Positions 54,521 through 63,110 are shown, counted from the stretch's first letter. The stretch is DNA of 64,000 nt from an uncultured Muribaculaceae bacterium (GCA_910578075.1 CAJTPK010000020.1:6843-70842), one strand, 5' to 3'. The notes: generated by a model not told the origin, from the sequence alone. Made by a program: numbers and translations.

Positions 54521-54536
54521 TGTTCCACGTGGAACA
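54521..54536. other. parS-like 16-bp palindrome TGTTCCACGTGGAACA
   Basis: A perfect palindrome in the mnmG-apt gap, identical in form to ParB-binding parS sites (consensus TGTTnCACGTGnAACA; this exact sequence is a Pseudomonas-type parS). Only one copy is in this window. It is not followed by a T-run, so it is not a terminator. Confidence 0.75.
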
Positions 54537-54583
54537 ATTTAAAGCGATAAGACAAATAATCAACAATTTATAATACAAAGGTT

Positions 54584-55111
54584 ATGATGGAAATTGAAGA
54601 TCTTAAATCGATCATCCGGGATGTTCCCGACTTCCCTTCAAAGGGTATTCTCTTCCGTGACTTGACAACAATGATCAAGGATGGTGAGGCTCTCCATATC
54701 ACAGGTAAGGCTCTTGCCGATCTTTACCGTGACAAGGGCGTGACTAAGGTTGTGGGTATCGAATCACGCGGTTTTATCGGTGGCTCGATAATGGCGTATG
54801 AACTCGGCTGCGGTTTTGTTCCTGCAAGAAAACCGGGCAAATTGCCTGCCGTTACAATTAAGAAGGCATACGCGAAGGAATACGGTGTCGATACAATCGA
54901 GATGCATAGCGATGCAATCAACGAGAATGATGTGGTGGTTCTCCACGATGACCTCCTTGCCACAGGCGGTACAATGCGTGCCTGCTATGATCTGGTAAAA
55001 TCGATGAATCCGAAGAAAGTATATATAAATTTCATCGTAGAGCTTACGGATCTCAACGGTCGCGCGGCATTGCCGGAGGATTGCGAGATCACATCTCTGC
55101 TCAAATATTAA
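54584..55111 (+). CDS. apt: Adenine phosphoribosyltransferase
   Basis: Salvages adenine with PRPP to AMP. 175 residues, usual length. Motifs: IRDVPDFPSKGILFRDLT, ESRGFIGG, RKPGKLPA flexible loop, and PRPP loop VVVLHDDLLATGGTMRA. The start could be either of two consecutive ATGs. It is followed by its own terminator, and complements the de novo purine genes elsewhere in the window. Confidence 0.98.
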   Translation: MMEIEDLKSIIRDVPDFPSKGILFRDLTTMIKDGEALHITGKALADLYRDKGVTKVVGIESRGFIGGSIMAYELGCGFVPARKPGKLPAVTIKKAYAKEYGVDTIEMHSDAINENDVVVLHDDLLATGGTMRACYDLVKSMNPKKVYINFIVELTDLNGRAALPEDCEITSLLKY

Positions 55112-55238
55112 ATTGATTCACTTACGCAAAATCGGCGAAATAGGGGCCTGTAATCAAAATGATGAAAATTTGTTTAATATAACGCTGTTGTAACACCGAT
55201 GTAACGCGTATGAAATACGCATGACAGATTTTAACAAA

Positions 55239-55268
55239 AATAACCCCCGTTTTCATCGGGGGTTATTT
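55239..55268 (+). terminator. Intrinsic terminator downstream of apt
   Basis: AATAACCCCCG / CGGGGGTTATT, 11-bp stem with a 7-nt loop (55239-55249 with 55257-55267), A-run before and short T-run after; near symmetric and potentially bidirectional. Confidence 0.85.
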
Positions 55269-55356
55269 GCATCTTTGGGAGGTCGATGAAATATTCCTGA
55301 AATGCAATTGTTATATCTTGTAACGCAATTGTAACGGAAGTCTTAAATAATAAGAA

Positions 55357-57351
55357 GTGATTATGGATGAAAATATTCAATCTGCAAATCCGAAAAACAT
55401 CGATGAAATCGATGTCTCTTCTTCAAGAAAAAGAGAGGAGATGAAGCGTCTTCTTGCGGGAACGGGAAGAAACATCGATGAATTCGGAGGTTTTGATATA
55501 GAGATAAAGCCGGACCGCACCAGAGAGGATATTTTCAATAATCGTCCTGGCGAACAATTGCGTGAAAAGATATTGAATCTGCCGGATTTGCCGGGAGTGT
55601 ATATGTATCTTGACCATACCGGCAAGGTGATATATGTCGGAAAGGCGAAAAGACTCAAACGGAGGGTGTCGTCTTATTTCAACCGCAGGCATGATTCCAC
55701 ACGTACAAATCTGCTTGTGCGGAATATTGTGGACATGCGTTTTATCGTGGTGCCTACCGAAGAGGATGCCCTGCATCTGGAGAACGCGATGATTAAGGAA
55801 TATCAGCCGCGTTATAATGTCTTGCTCAAGGATGACAAATCATATCCATGGATTGTGGTCACGAAGGAATTGTATCCGCGTGTGTTTATGACGCGCGAGA
55901 AGGGTATCCACGGTCGATATTATGGACCATATGCCAATCAGGGGGCGGCAAAGGTCGTTTTGCAACTTATACGGGAGGTATACCCGCTTCGTAGCTGTCG
56001 TCACGCTCTTGATGAGCGGAGCATCGCGCGGAATAAATATTCACTCTGTCTCGATTATCATATCCATAAATGTCTTGGTCCTTGCCGCGGACTTGTCAGC
56101 CCCGAGGGGTACGGCGAATATATAGCGCGGGTGCGCCAGATTCTGAATGGCGAGACTGTGGAGCTTGAGAATGTCTTGAAAGAGGAGATGTCTTCTCTGA
56201 GCGAGCAATGGAAATTCGAAGAGGCGCAGGTGGTCAAAGAGAAATATGAGGCTGTCAGGAAATACAATGCAAAAAGCGTCATAGGAGAGCAGTCGGCGGC
56301 ATCCGCCGATATGTTCGCTTATGTGGAGAATGAAGATAGGGCGTTTGTGAATTTCATGCATCTGAACAGAGGCGCAGTGACGCAAAGCTTGAATCTCGAA
56401 TATCGACGTCAGAAGAATGAAGTTACCAAGGAGGAGATTCTCTCGATGGCGATAGCTGAAATCATGGAGCGTTTCGATCGCGATTTCCGTGAGGTCATCA
56501 TTCCGTTTGAACCTGATGTGGAATTTGAGGGTATAAAATTCATAGTTCCGGCGCGCGGTGATAAGAAAAAGGTGCTTGAGGTAGGTATGAAAAATGCCAC
56601 ACAATATATGCACGACGTGGAGAAGCAGGCGGAGAAACTTAATCCTGAGCGAGGAGTTGAAAAACTCATGGCGCAGATGAAAAGTGATTTCCGTCTGGAG
56701 GTGGAACCGCGGCATATCGAGTGTTTCGATAACTCGAATATACAGGGCACGAATCCTGTGGCGAGTTGCGTGGTGTTCCGTAATGGAAAACCGGCGCGGC
56801 GAGACTATCGACATTTCAATATCAAGACCGTGGTGGGTGCGAATGACTTCGCTTCGATGAAGGAGGTGCTTCATCGTCGCTACACGCGCATGATGGCGGA
56901 AGGGGAACAGTTGCCTCAGCTTGTGGTTGTGGATGGAGGCAAGGGTCAACTCAGCGCTGCCGTTGAAGCTTTCGACGAGATGGGGATCCGCGGAGAGGTT
57001 GCGTTGGTGGGAATTGCTAAAAGATTGGAGGAAATTTATTTTCCTGGAGATTCATTGCCCCTTTATATCGACAAGAAGTCGCAGAGTCTCAGGGTGATAC
57101 AGGCTTTGCGCGATGAGGCGCACCGCTTTGGAATCACACATCATCGTAATCGTCGCTCCAAGTCGCAGACAGTCAGCGAATTGGATTCAATCAAGGGCAT
57201 CGGATCGGCAACAGCTGCCACGCTCATGAAGGAGTTTAAGAGCCTGAAGCGTCTAAAAGAAGCTGCGCAGGAAGATATCGCTGCCGTTGTAGGAAAATCG
57301 AAAGCCTCAGCAATCTTCTCTCATTTCCACCCTCTTCCAGATGAAGCCTGA
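55357..57351 (+). CDS. uvrC: Excinuclease ABC subunit C
   Basis: Nucleotide excision repair endonuclease making both incisions with UvrB. 664 residues; the start could be the first or third codon. An acidic N-terminal extension of about 60 residues precedes the GIY-YIG domain (GVYMYLDHTGKVIYVGKAKR, about 72-91). Then the UVR segment, the RNase H-like 5' nuclease (HIECFDNSNIQGTNPVASCV, VVVDGGKGQL) and C-terminal helix-hairpin-helix repeats (SIKGIGSATAATLMKEF). The N-terminal extension is not part of the core family. Confidence 0.97.
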   Translation: MIMDENIQSANPKNIDEIDVSSSRKREEMKRLLAGTGRNIDEFGGFDIEIKPDRTREDIFNNRPGEQLREKILNLPDLPGVYMYLDHTGKVIYVGKAKRLKRRVSSYFNRRHDSTRTNLLVRNIVDMRFIVVPTEEDALHLENAMIKEYQPRYNVLLKDDKSYPWIVVTKELYPRVFMTREKGIHGRYYGPYANQGAAKVVLQLIREVYPLRSCRHALDERSIARNKYSLCLDYHIHKCLGPCRGLVSPEGYGEYIARVRQILNGETVELENVLKEEMSSLSEQWKFEEAQVVKEKYEAVRKYNAKSVIGEQSAASADMFAYVENEDRAFVNFMHLNRGAVTQSLNLEYRRQKNEVTKEEILSMAIAEIMERFDRDFREVIIPFEPDVEFEGIKFIVPARGDKKKVLEVGMKNATQYMHDVEKQAEKLNPERGVEKLMAQMKSDFRLEVEPRHIECFDNSNIQGTNPVASCVVFRNGKPARRDYRHFNIKTVVGANDFASMKEVLHRRYTRMMAEGEQLPQLVVVDGGKGQLSAAVEAFDEMGIRGEVALVGIAKRLEEIYFPGDSLPLYIDKKSQSLRVIQALRDEAHRFGITHHRNRRSKSQTVSELDSIKGIGSATAATLMKEFKSLKRLKEAAQEDIAAVVGKSKASAIFSHFHPLPDEA

Positions 57352-57370
57352 TTTCCCATCCTGGATTCAA

Positions 57371-57384
57371 GGCGTTGAAACGCC
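57371..57384. repeat. REP-like hairpin GGCGTTGAAACGCC (RAYT downstream side)
   Basis: 6-bp stem around GA, sharing the GTTGAAAC centre with 58683-58698. It is followed at 57405-57442 by a 19-bp direct repeat (TGCATCAAGGCTTAAGGCC, second copy slightly changed). The whole 57352-57505 gap is such low-order repetitive sequence. Confidence 0.6.
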
Positions 57385-57505
57385 CTGGCTGATTTAAACA
57401 ACGCTGCATCAAGGCTTAAGGCCTGCATCAAGGCTCAAGGCTGGCGTTGGGGATTCAGAATCTCAATTTAGATTTCAGATCGTGGTTCAAGGTCCAGTCT
57501 TTTTG

Positions 57506-58546
57506 TTATGCTGTTGTTTCTGATGCGAGGGCTTCGGCAACGGAATTCATTTCGAGGCATTGGCGGCGTGAAGGGTGTTCGCTTGAGGGAAAGGATTGAT
57601 ATGCCATAGGGCAAAGGAGCAGAAGCCTTCCCTCTGTGCATAAATTGAAATTATGTCTTTCCGGCTTCTCTCTGTCTTTGAAAATCCGGTTATGAATCAA
57701 AATTATTTTTCCATTCATAGCCTCGACCTCGCGCCGGATCTCTTTCTCGCGAGGGGATATGAAGGCTGATACTACGACTCCTCCATTTGCTGCGGTGTAC
57801 AGACATTCCTCACGCTTGCGATTGAATACATCATCATTGTCCGCACGATGCACCACAAGCGAGATCTTGAATGGATTGCGCAGTAGAAACAAATTTCCAT
57901 ATGCCTGCATCTCTTTTCCGGAGATTAAGATATTTCGTTGCTTGCGGAAAAACTCAGGATGCAGCCTTCTCACAGCGTAACGGTAAGGGTTGCTTCTGAT
58001 GTATTGATAAAGGTCGTTCAGGTTGCGTTGCGGTGTGACAATCTGGTCGTTGAAACCGCTGTCGAAAATCCCTGTCATTCCCATGATATTATTCACAGCG
58101 GCCTTGAATCTGGCGATGTAGTTTCCGAGAACATCATCGAGATAATGATTTACAGCCAGTATGAAATGCACATGATCCGGCATTATCACATATTGTTCGG
58201 TCGTTAAATATGGATTTAGATTCCGGATATTGTATAAATTATCGGCAATCACTTTGCCGGTTCGAGTCCAGTTTGTGGAGAAGACTCCGCGTTCCCATTC
58301 TTTTATCTGGCGCTCGCAATCTATGGTGCTGAATTGTTCCGGGGAATTTCCTTTCAGAAGGGTGATCATATATCGCCCGGGGGATTTATAGTCATGCCAG
58401 TGAGCCCGCTGATCTTGTTTCCCCGGCTTCAGTTTTCCATGATCCGGATTCCGTTGCTTTTGCTTGCCATGGTCCGGATTTTCCGGCTTTTGCTTGCCAT
58501 GGTCTGGATTCTCCGGCTTTTGCTTGCTTTGATCCTGATTCCCCAT
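57506..58546 (-). CDS. REP-associated tyrosine (Y1, HUH) transposase with C-terminal Rossmann-like extension
   Basis: 346 residues. N-terminal 40 residues are four 10-residue repeats (KQKPENPDHG type) coded by a 30-bp tandem repeat. The core at about 50-205 is a TnpA_REP/RAYT domain: YKSPGRYMITLL, HUH motif YVIMPDHVHFILAV, and the tyrosine helix LYQYIRSNPYRYAVRR. RAYTs are single-copy domesticated relatives of IS200/IS605 transposases that act on REP hairpins. Residues about 215-330 form an extension (ECLYTAANGGVVVSAFISP, GKIILIHNRIF, LCTEGRLLLLCP) that resembles DprA/SLOG-type Rossmann sheets; this reading is by eye only. Small hairpins and a 20-bp array lie on its flanks. Confidence 0.85.
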   Translation of the reverse strand: MGNQDQSKQKPENPDHGKQKPENPDHGKQKQRNPDHGKLKPGKQDQRAHWHDYKSPGRYMITLLKGNSPEQFSTIDCERQIKEWERGVFSTNWTRTGKVIADNLYNIRNLNPYLTTEQYVIMPDHVHFILAVNHYLDDVLGNYIARFKAAVNNIMGMTGIFDSGFNDQIVTPQRNLNDLYQYIRSNPYRYAVRRLHPEFFRKQRNILISGKEMQAYGNLFLLRNPFKISLVVHRADNDDVFNRKREECLYTAANGGVVVSAFISPREKEIRREVEAMNGKIILIHNRIFKDREKPERHNFNLCTEGRLLLLCPMAYQSFPSSEHPSRRQCLEMNSVAEALASETTA

Positions 58547-58682
58547 TATTTTCTGAAAATTAAATATTTGCAGCTAAGATAATGAAAATATCCCGGAGTC
58601 TGAGTTTCTGATATGAAAATAAGCTAAAATAATGGAATTTAATTCAGATCTTCCGGCTAAATAGGCCAAAATTGAACTAAAT

Positions 58683-58698
58683 CGGAGTTGAAACTCCG
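58683..58698. repeat. REP-like hairpin CGGAGTTGAAACTCCG (RAYT upstream side)
   Basis: 7-bp stem with a GA centre, followed 4 bases later by ATAAGC, as also found 2 bases after the hairpin at 58905-58920. Confidence 0.6.
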
Positions 58699-58760
58699 GA
58701 GCATAAGCAAATACTGAATCGGAGAAGCCTGGAGTCAGGATTGGATCTGGATATAAATCT

Positions 58761-58900
58761 GGATATCGATATTTGGATCTGAGCATCGATATTTGGATCT
58801 GAGCATCAATATTTGGATCTGAGCATCAATATTTGGATCTGAGCATCGATATTTGGATCTGGGCATCGATATATGGATCTGAGCATCGATATTTGGAAAT
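58761..58900. repeat. Seven 20-bp tandem units near the RAYT gene
   Basis: Unit GAGCATCGATATTTGGATCT repeated seven times at exact 20-base spacing, with A/G changes in ATCGAT/ATCAAT and a degenerate last unit; 58741-58760 is a further decayed unit. Each unit holds ATCGAT. No spacers, so not a CRISPR. It fills most of the 532-base gap before the OmpA-like gene, which otherwise shows only the two REP-like hairpins. Confidence 0.95.
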
Positions 58901-58904
58901 GTGA

Positions 58905-58920
58905 GGAAGTTTTAACTTCC
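58905..58920. repeat. REP-like hairpin GGAAGTTTTAACTTCC
   Basis: 7-bp stem with a TT centre at the far end of the 20-bp array, followed by TATAAGC. Same size and layout as the hairpin at 58683-58698. Confidence 0.6.
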
Positions 58921-59078
58921 CTATAAGCCTTCCCCATTATCCCTTTTAATCGCTTGATCCGGATATGGGAAGAGGAGCTTTTAGATGGGTTTTGCTTTTC
59001 GAGAGGCTTCCAAATAATTTTTTTGCTGAAGCAACGATTGTGGGCGTTCATGTGTTGTTACATAAAAAACACTGAATT

Positions 59079-59834
59079 ATGAAAAAGATGATTACGAAAG
59101 GGTCGATGATCGCCCTTTGTGCAGCCATGATGCTGTCTGGCTGCAATTCTATCAAGAATACTTGGGACGGCATGAGTCAGGCAGGACAAGGCGCTACCGC
59201 CGGCGGAACAATCGGAGCTGCCGTGGGTACAGGTGTCGGTGCTCTCATCGGTGGCGGCAAGGGAACATGGATCGGCGCGTTGGTCGGCGGCGCGTTGGGT
59301 GCCGGAACCGGAGCTTTGGTGGGCAACCACATGGATACTCAGAAGAAGGCTTTGGAGGAGCAACTGTCGCAGATGCAGGCTCAGGAGAATAAGAATTCGC
59401 AGGATATCGAGGATATCAAGGTGCAGATGGTGAAGGATCGCAATGACCTTGATGCAATCAAGCTTGTGCTTGGAGATGCAGTGTTGTTCCAGACCGGTAA
59501 GAGTGATCTGTCGCAGGCCGCGGATGCCGCTCTGAGCCGCGTGGCGTATAACTTGAAGCAATTCCCGAATACGGATGTGACAGTCGTCGGATATACCGAC
59601 AACACAGGAAGCGAGCAGCTTAACCAGAATCTTTCCGAGAAGAGGGCAGAGAGCGTGGTTCATTATCTTGAATCGCAGGGTATACCCGCCGCGCGTCTGA
59701 AAGCTGTGGGTATGGGTGAGAATGATCCTATAGCCAGCAATTCCACGGCTGCCGGTCGCGCGCAGAACCGTCGTGTGGAGATGTTCATCACCGCCGACCA
59801 GCAGATGATACAGAATGCCCAGAACGGTAAATAA
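59079..59834 (+). CDS. OmpA family lipoprotein with glycine zipper
   Basis: 251 residues. Lipobox LSGC (Cys22), a glycine-zipper segment at about 42-85 (GGTIGAAVGTGVGALIGGG), a coiled-coil stretch at about 88-120 (TQKKALEEQLSQMQAQEN) and a C-terminal OmpA/peptidoglycan-binding domain (VVGYTDNTGSEQLNQNLSEK, NRRVEMFI). Such YiaD-like proteins tether the outer membrane to peptidoglycan. It has its own terminator 70 bases after the stop. Confidence 0.95.
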   Translation: MKKMITKGSMIALCAAMMLSGCNSIKNTWDGMSQAGQGATAGGTIGAAVGTGVGALIGGGKGTWIGALVGGALGAGTGALVGNHMDTQKKALEEQLSQMQAQENKNSQDIEDIKVQMVKDRNDLDAIKLVLGDAVLFQTGKSDLSQAADAALSRVAYNLKQFPNTDVTVVGYTDNTGSEQLNQNLSEKRAESVVHYLESQGIPAARLKAVGMGENDPIASNSTAAGRAQNRRVEMFITADQQMIQNAQNGK

Positions 59835-59902
59835 TAGATTCCAGGCATTCCTGTACGAGACGGGTGCATTTTCCGGAATATCGATAAAATAATAGAGTAT
59901 TG

Positions 59903-59932
59903 AAGACCTCGTTGACAACGGGGTCTTTTTTT
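59903..59932 (+). terminator. Intrinsic terminator of the OmpA-like gene
   Basis: AAGACC-t-CGTT-gac-AACG-g-GGTCTT followed by a run of Ts. Confidence 0.88.
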
Positions 59933-59948
59933 ATTCGTCTAAAATAGC

Positions 59949-59956
59949 TAACTTTG
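59949..59956 (+). promoter_or_regulatory. -7 box upstream of the SulP gene
   Basis: TAACTTTG matches the TAnnTTTG element, about 60 bases before the ATG; no convincing TTTG -33 element at the right distance (that stretch is the preceding terminator's T-run). Confidence 0.55.
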
Positions 59957-60017
59957 CACTTGATTTAGACAACAGGTAACAACTTAAGGTGCGGGGAATA
60001 GGCCCTGCAGATGATTT

Positions 60018-61736
60018 ATGAAGATTTTCGGTAAGCCGGATTTCCACCCGGCATTGGTAGCGGCATGCAAGAACTATTCTGCCGCAAAGTTTCGCAGTGA
60101 TTTGGTTGCAGGTATTGTGGTGGGTATTGTTGCCCTTCCTCTTGCCATCGCGTTTGCCATCGCAAGCGGTGTGAGTCCTACAGTGGGTCTTATTACGGCT
60201 GTGATAGGTGGTTTTCTTGTATCTGCGTTTGGTGGTAACTCCGTTCAGATCGGTGGACCGACAGGTGCGTTTATTGTAATAATCTATAACATAATCCAGC
60301 TTTACGGGCTTTCCGGACTCGCAATCGCAACATTCATGGCGGGTTGTATTCTCCTGCTGATGGGATTCTTTAAACTCGGAACAGTCATAAAGTTTATTCC
60401 GTATCCGATTGTGGTAGGATTCACTGCCGGTATCGCGCTGACAATCTTTTCGACCCAGATGCCGGATTTCTTCGGTCTGACCATCAACGAGGCTGTTCCG
60501 GGAGATTTCATCGGCAAATGGCGCGTGTATATATCGAATTTCAATACAATCGATCTGTCGACCATGCTTATCGGTCTGCTGTCGCTGCTGATCATCATAT
60601 TCACTCCCAAGGTATCGAAACGTGTGCCGGGTGCGTTGACAGCCATCATCATCGTCACAGCCGCTGTGTGGGTTATGCGTGAGATGTTTGGTATAACAGG
60701 AATACAGACAATTGGCGACCGCTTCGGCAGCCTTACTCCTGAGCTTCCCCACGCGGTGAAGATCGGTCTAAACATGGAATCTATAAATCTTTTGCTTCCA
60801 TCAGCCTTTACTATAGCCATGCTTGGTGCGATAGAGAGTCTTCTCAGCGCTACTGTAGCAGACGGTCGTACAGGAGACCGTACCAATTGCAATACGGAGC
60901 TGATAGGACAGGGCATAGCCAATATCACAGTGCCGCTGTTTGGCGGAATACCGGTTACAGGAGCGATTGCCCGCACTATGACCAACATCACCAACGGCGG
61001 ACGCACACCGGTGGCAGGAATTATCCACGCGCTGGTGCTTCTTGCGGTCTTTATGTTTGCCATGCCGTTGATCAACTTAGTTCCGATGTCGTGTCTTGCG
61101 GCAGTGCTGATCATGGTGAGCTACAATATGAGCGGCTGGCGCACGGTTGTCGGCATGGCTCATGATCCCAAAGGTGATATCTGGGTGCTTATCGTCACAT
61201 TCCTCCTTACTGTGGTCTTCAACCTCACTATCGCAATTGAGATCGGACTGCTGTTGGCTGTGGTTGTGTTCCTGCGTCGTATCACGGAGAACACCACGAT
61301 CAAGGTATATGGCGAGCAACTTGACGCAGCCGCCGGCACAGACATATCGCAGCATGAGGTGCTTGATCTGAAACCCGGAGTGTCTGTATATGAAATTGAC
61401 GGCCCCTTCTTCTTCGGAGCCGCCACAAAATTTGACGAGATGGTGCGTCACAGTCTTCAGGAGAATCCGAAGGTGCGTATCATACGCATGCGTAAGGTGC
61501 CTTTCATCGACTCCACCGGTCTCCACAACCTCCAGCTGCTTATCGAGTCATCACACCGCGAGGGTATAAGGATTGTGCTCTCCGGAGTGCGCGATAATGT
61601 TCGTGCCAACCTTCACAATGCAGGCATAGACAAACTCATCGGTGACGAGCATATCTGCGACCACATATCCAAGGCGGTTGTTGTGGCCAACTCCATCGTT
61701 GCGAATGAGACCGCGACCATGGAGCCGGCCGTGTGA
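60018..61736 (+). CDS. SulP family anion transporter with STAS domain
   Basis: 572 residues. Inner-membrane transporter of the SulP/SLC26 family (sulfate, bicarbonate or other anions). The membrane domain at about 20-410 begins KFRSDLVAGIVVGIVALPLA and has the family segments GGPTGAFIVI and ALGAIESLLSA-like MLGAIESLLSATVADG. A STAS domain at about 440-560 has the conserved KVPFIDSTGLHNLQLL. Substrate cannot be told from sequence. The stop codon abuts, with no gap, the stop codon of the converging MBL-fold gene. Confidence 0.95.
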   Translation: MKIFGKPDFHPALVAACKNYSAAKFRSDLVAGIVVGIVALPLAIAFAIASGVSPTVGLITAVIGGFLVSAFGGNSVQIGGPTGAFIVIIYNIIQLYGLSGLAIATFMAGCILLLMGFFKLGTVIKFIPYPIVVGFTAGIALTIFSTQMPDFFGLTINEAVPGDFIGKWRVYISNFNTIDLSTMLIGLLSLLIIIFTPKVSKRVPGALTAIIIVTAAVWVMREMFGITGIQTIGDRFGSLTPELPHAVKIGLNMESINLLLPSAFTIAMLGAIESLLSATVADGRTGDRTNCNTELIGQGIANITVPLFGGIPVTGAIARTMTNITNGGRTPVAGIIHALVLLAVFMFAMPLINLVPMSCLAAVLIMVSYNMSGWRTVVGMAHDPKGDIWVLIVTFLLTVVFNLTIAIEIGLLLAVVVFLRRITENTTIKVYGEQLDAAAGTDISQHEVLDLKPGVSVYEIDGPFFFGAATKFDEMVRHSLQENPKVRIIRMRKVPFIDSTGLHNLQLLIESSHREGIRIVLSGVRDNVRANLHNAGIDKLIGDEHICDHISKAVVVANSIVANETATMEPAV

Positions 61737-63110
61737 TCATTTGCTTTTGTAGGGACCGTGGATGGCCTTCACTGTGTAATTTTGGTTTGAGTCATCAAGG
61801 ATGAAAACCTTATATGTGCCGTTTGCCGCTACGCGGACCACTATATGACCGTCGTAGGAAGCGAATCGCTGCGAATAAGCCGCGATCTTTGTCTTCTGCT
61901 CTGCTGAGACTCCTGTGGCGAATATATCCACATAAGGGGATGTTTCAACGATATCTTTCAGGGCACCCGGTTTTGGCTGGCCGTCGCGCCAGGTGTTGAT
62001 CAGCAATGTCTGTGGGCTAAGTTTCTCCATCAGTTCCGGACTGTTGGCGTTGTTGTTGCCATGGTGGTTGGCTTTCATCACCTCCACTTTGCCGACAACA
62101 TCGCATAACGGCGCCTCGGAATCGAGCCAAGAGCAAATGCCACGGTTGTTGTACTGAAGATCTCCGCCTGTGAAGAAATCAAAATTTCCCCATTTGAGCA
62201 TCATGGCGATTGAATAGATGTTCTCCTTGGGGCTCATCATCTTTATGGCGTCAGTGTCGGGAGAACCATCCGCATTCTGGGGGAGATTGAAGCGGGCATT
62301 ATCGCCGTTGCCGGTCCAGTAATATCCGCCGCTGCAGAGTACTCTGATGCTGAAGCCGCTGTATGCTGCCGGGCTATGATTGAGTCTGAGCTGGTCGGTA
62401 TGACCTGCCTTGGCGGTTTCATAAACAGTTCCCTTTGCTGTTTTTGTCCAGTCGAGGAAGCGGATATAATCCTTGAACCGCTTCTCTCCTGATCGGTCGA
62501 GAGGCGTTGTATAACCTCGGTCTATGATCTTTTTGAAATCAAGCAGAGTGCCGACTTCGTTGATTCCGTTCAGGTAGAATTTGCCATCGGGATGTTTCCC
62601 GATAGATGCTGATACAGGGCATAGATCTGCATATGTTTCAGGGAAATTTCCCATATGGTCCGTGTCGAAATGGGAGCATACCCAATAATCTACTGTTTTT
62701 CCGTGAGGATTGAAATGCTTCACATAATCTGCGATGGCAGTTCCCGAAGAAACGGAGATTGAAGGACGCGCGGGCAATGGCTCCGCAGAGACATCCGGAT
62801 CTTTGGCTACAACATCGTGGGTGATGAGAGAGCCGGCTGCATCAATCATCATCGTCGTGCCGTCAGGCATGATGAAGAAAGAGCATTCGCCGCGTCCGGT
62901 GCTGATTGTGTGTATATCGAGAGTTCCCTCGCTCCAGGCAGGAAGAGCCTCACCGAGTTTTGCCGGAAACAGGCTTTCGCTTCCAGGTTCCGGATTGTTG
63001 CCCGGTTCAGGGGTTGGAGCCGGTTGCTCTGGATTGCCGGAACAAGCGTAGAGACATAGTCCTGCCGCAAGACAGAAAGTCGCGTTAAGAAAAAATCCAA
63101 GTTGTTTCAT
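61737..63110 (-). CDS. MBL-fold metallohydrolase lipoprotein (ComEC/Rec2 C-terminal type)
   Basis: 457 residues with lipobox LYAC (Cys23) and a Pro/Glu-rich linker (about 27-45). The metallo-beta-lactamase fold is shown by CSHFDTDHMGNFP (HxDxDH), FFTGGD and KANHHGNNNANSP, the pattern of ComEC-associated and related phosphodiesterase-like hydrolases. It has no membrane competence domain, so it is a stand-alone secreted hydrolase; nucleic acid or a phosphodiester is a plausible substrate by inference. Convergent with SulP. Confidence 0.88.
   Translation of the reverse strand: MKQLGFFLNATFCLAAGLCLYACSGNPEQPAPTPEPGNNPEPGSESLFPAKLGEALPAWSEGTLDIHTISTGRGECSFFIMPDGTTMMIDAAGSLITHDVVAKDPDVSAEPLPARPSISVSSGTAIADYVKHFNPHGKTVDYWVCSHFDTDHMGNFPETYADLCPVSASIGKHPDGKFYLNGINEVGTLLDFKKIIDRGYTTPLDRSGEKRFKDYIRFLDWTKTAKGTVYETAKAGHTDQLRLNHSPAAYSGFSIRVLCSGGYYWTGNGDNARFNLPQNADGSPDTDAIKMMSPKENIYSIAMMLKWGNFDFFTGGDLQYNNRGICSWLDSEAPLCDVVGKVEVMKANHHGNNNANSPELMEKLSPQTLLINTWRDGQPKPGALKDIVETSPYVDIFATGVSAEQKTKIAAYSQRFASYDGHIVVRVAANGTYKVFILDDSNQNYTVKAIHGPYKSK

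Noticed and set aside
54521..54536. Terminator for mnmG
   Set aside because: No loop of useful size and no T-run; the palindrome matches parS instead.
58741..58900. Possible CRISPR array (regular 20-bp repeats)
   Set aside because: Repeats are directly contiguous with no spacers and there are no cas genes; it is a minisatellite.
58574..59051. Two short minus-strand ORFs over the 20-bp array
   Set aside because: Their peptides are translations of the tandem repeat (MLRSKY-type units); 20 bp is not a multiple of three, so frame changes between units.
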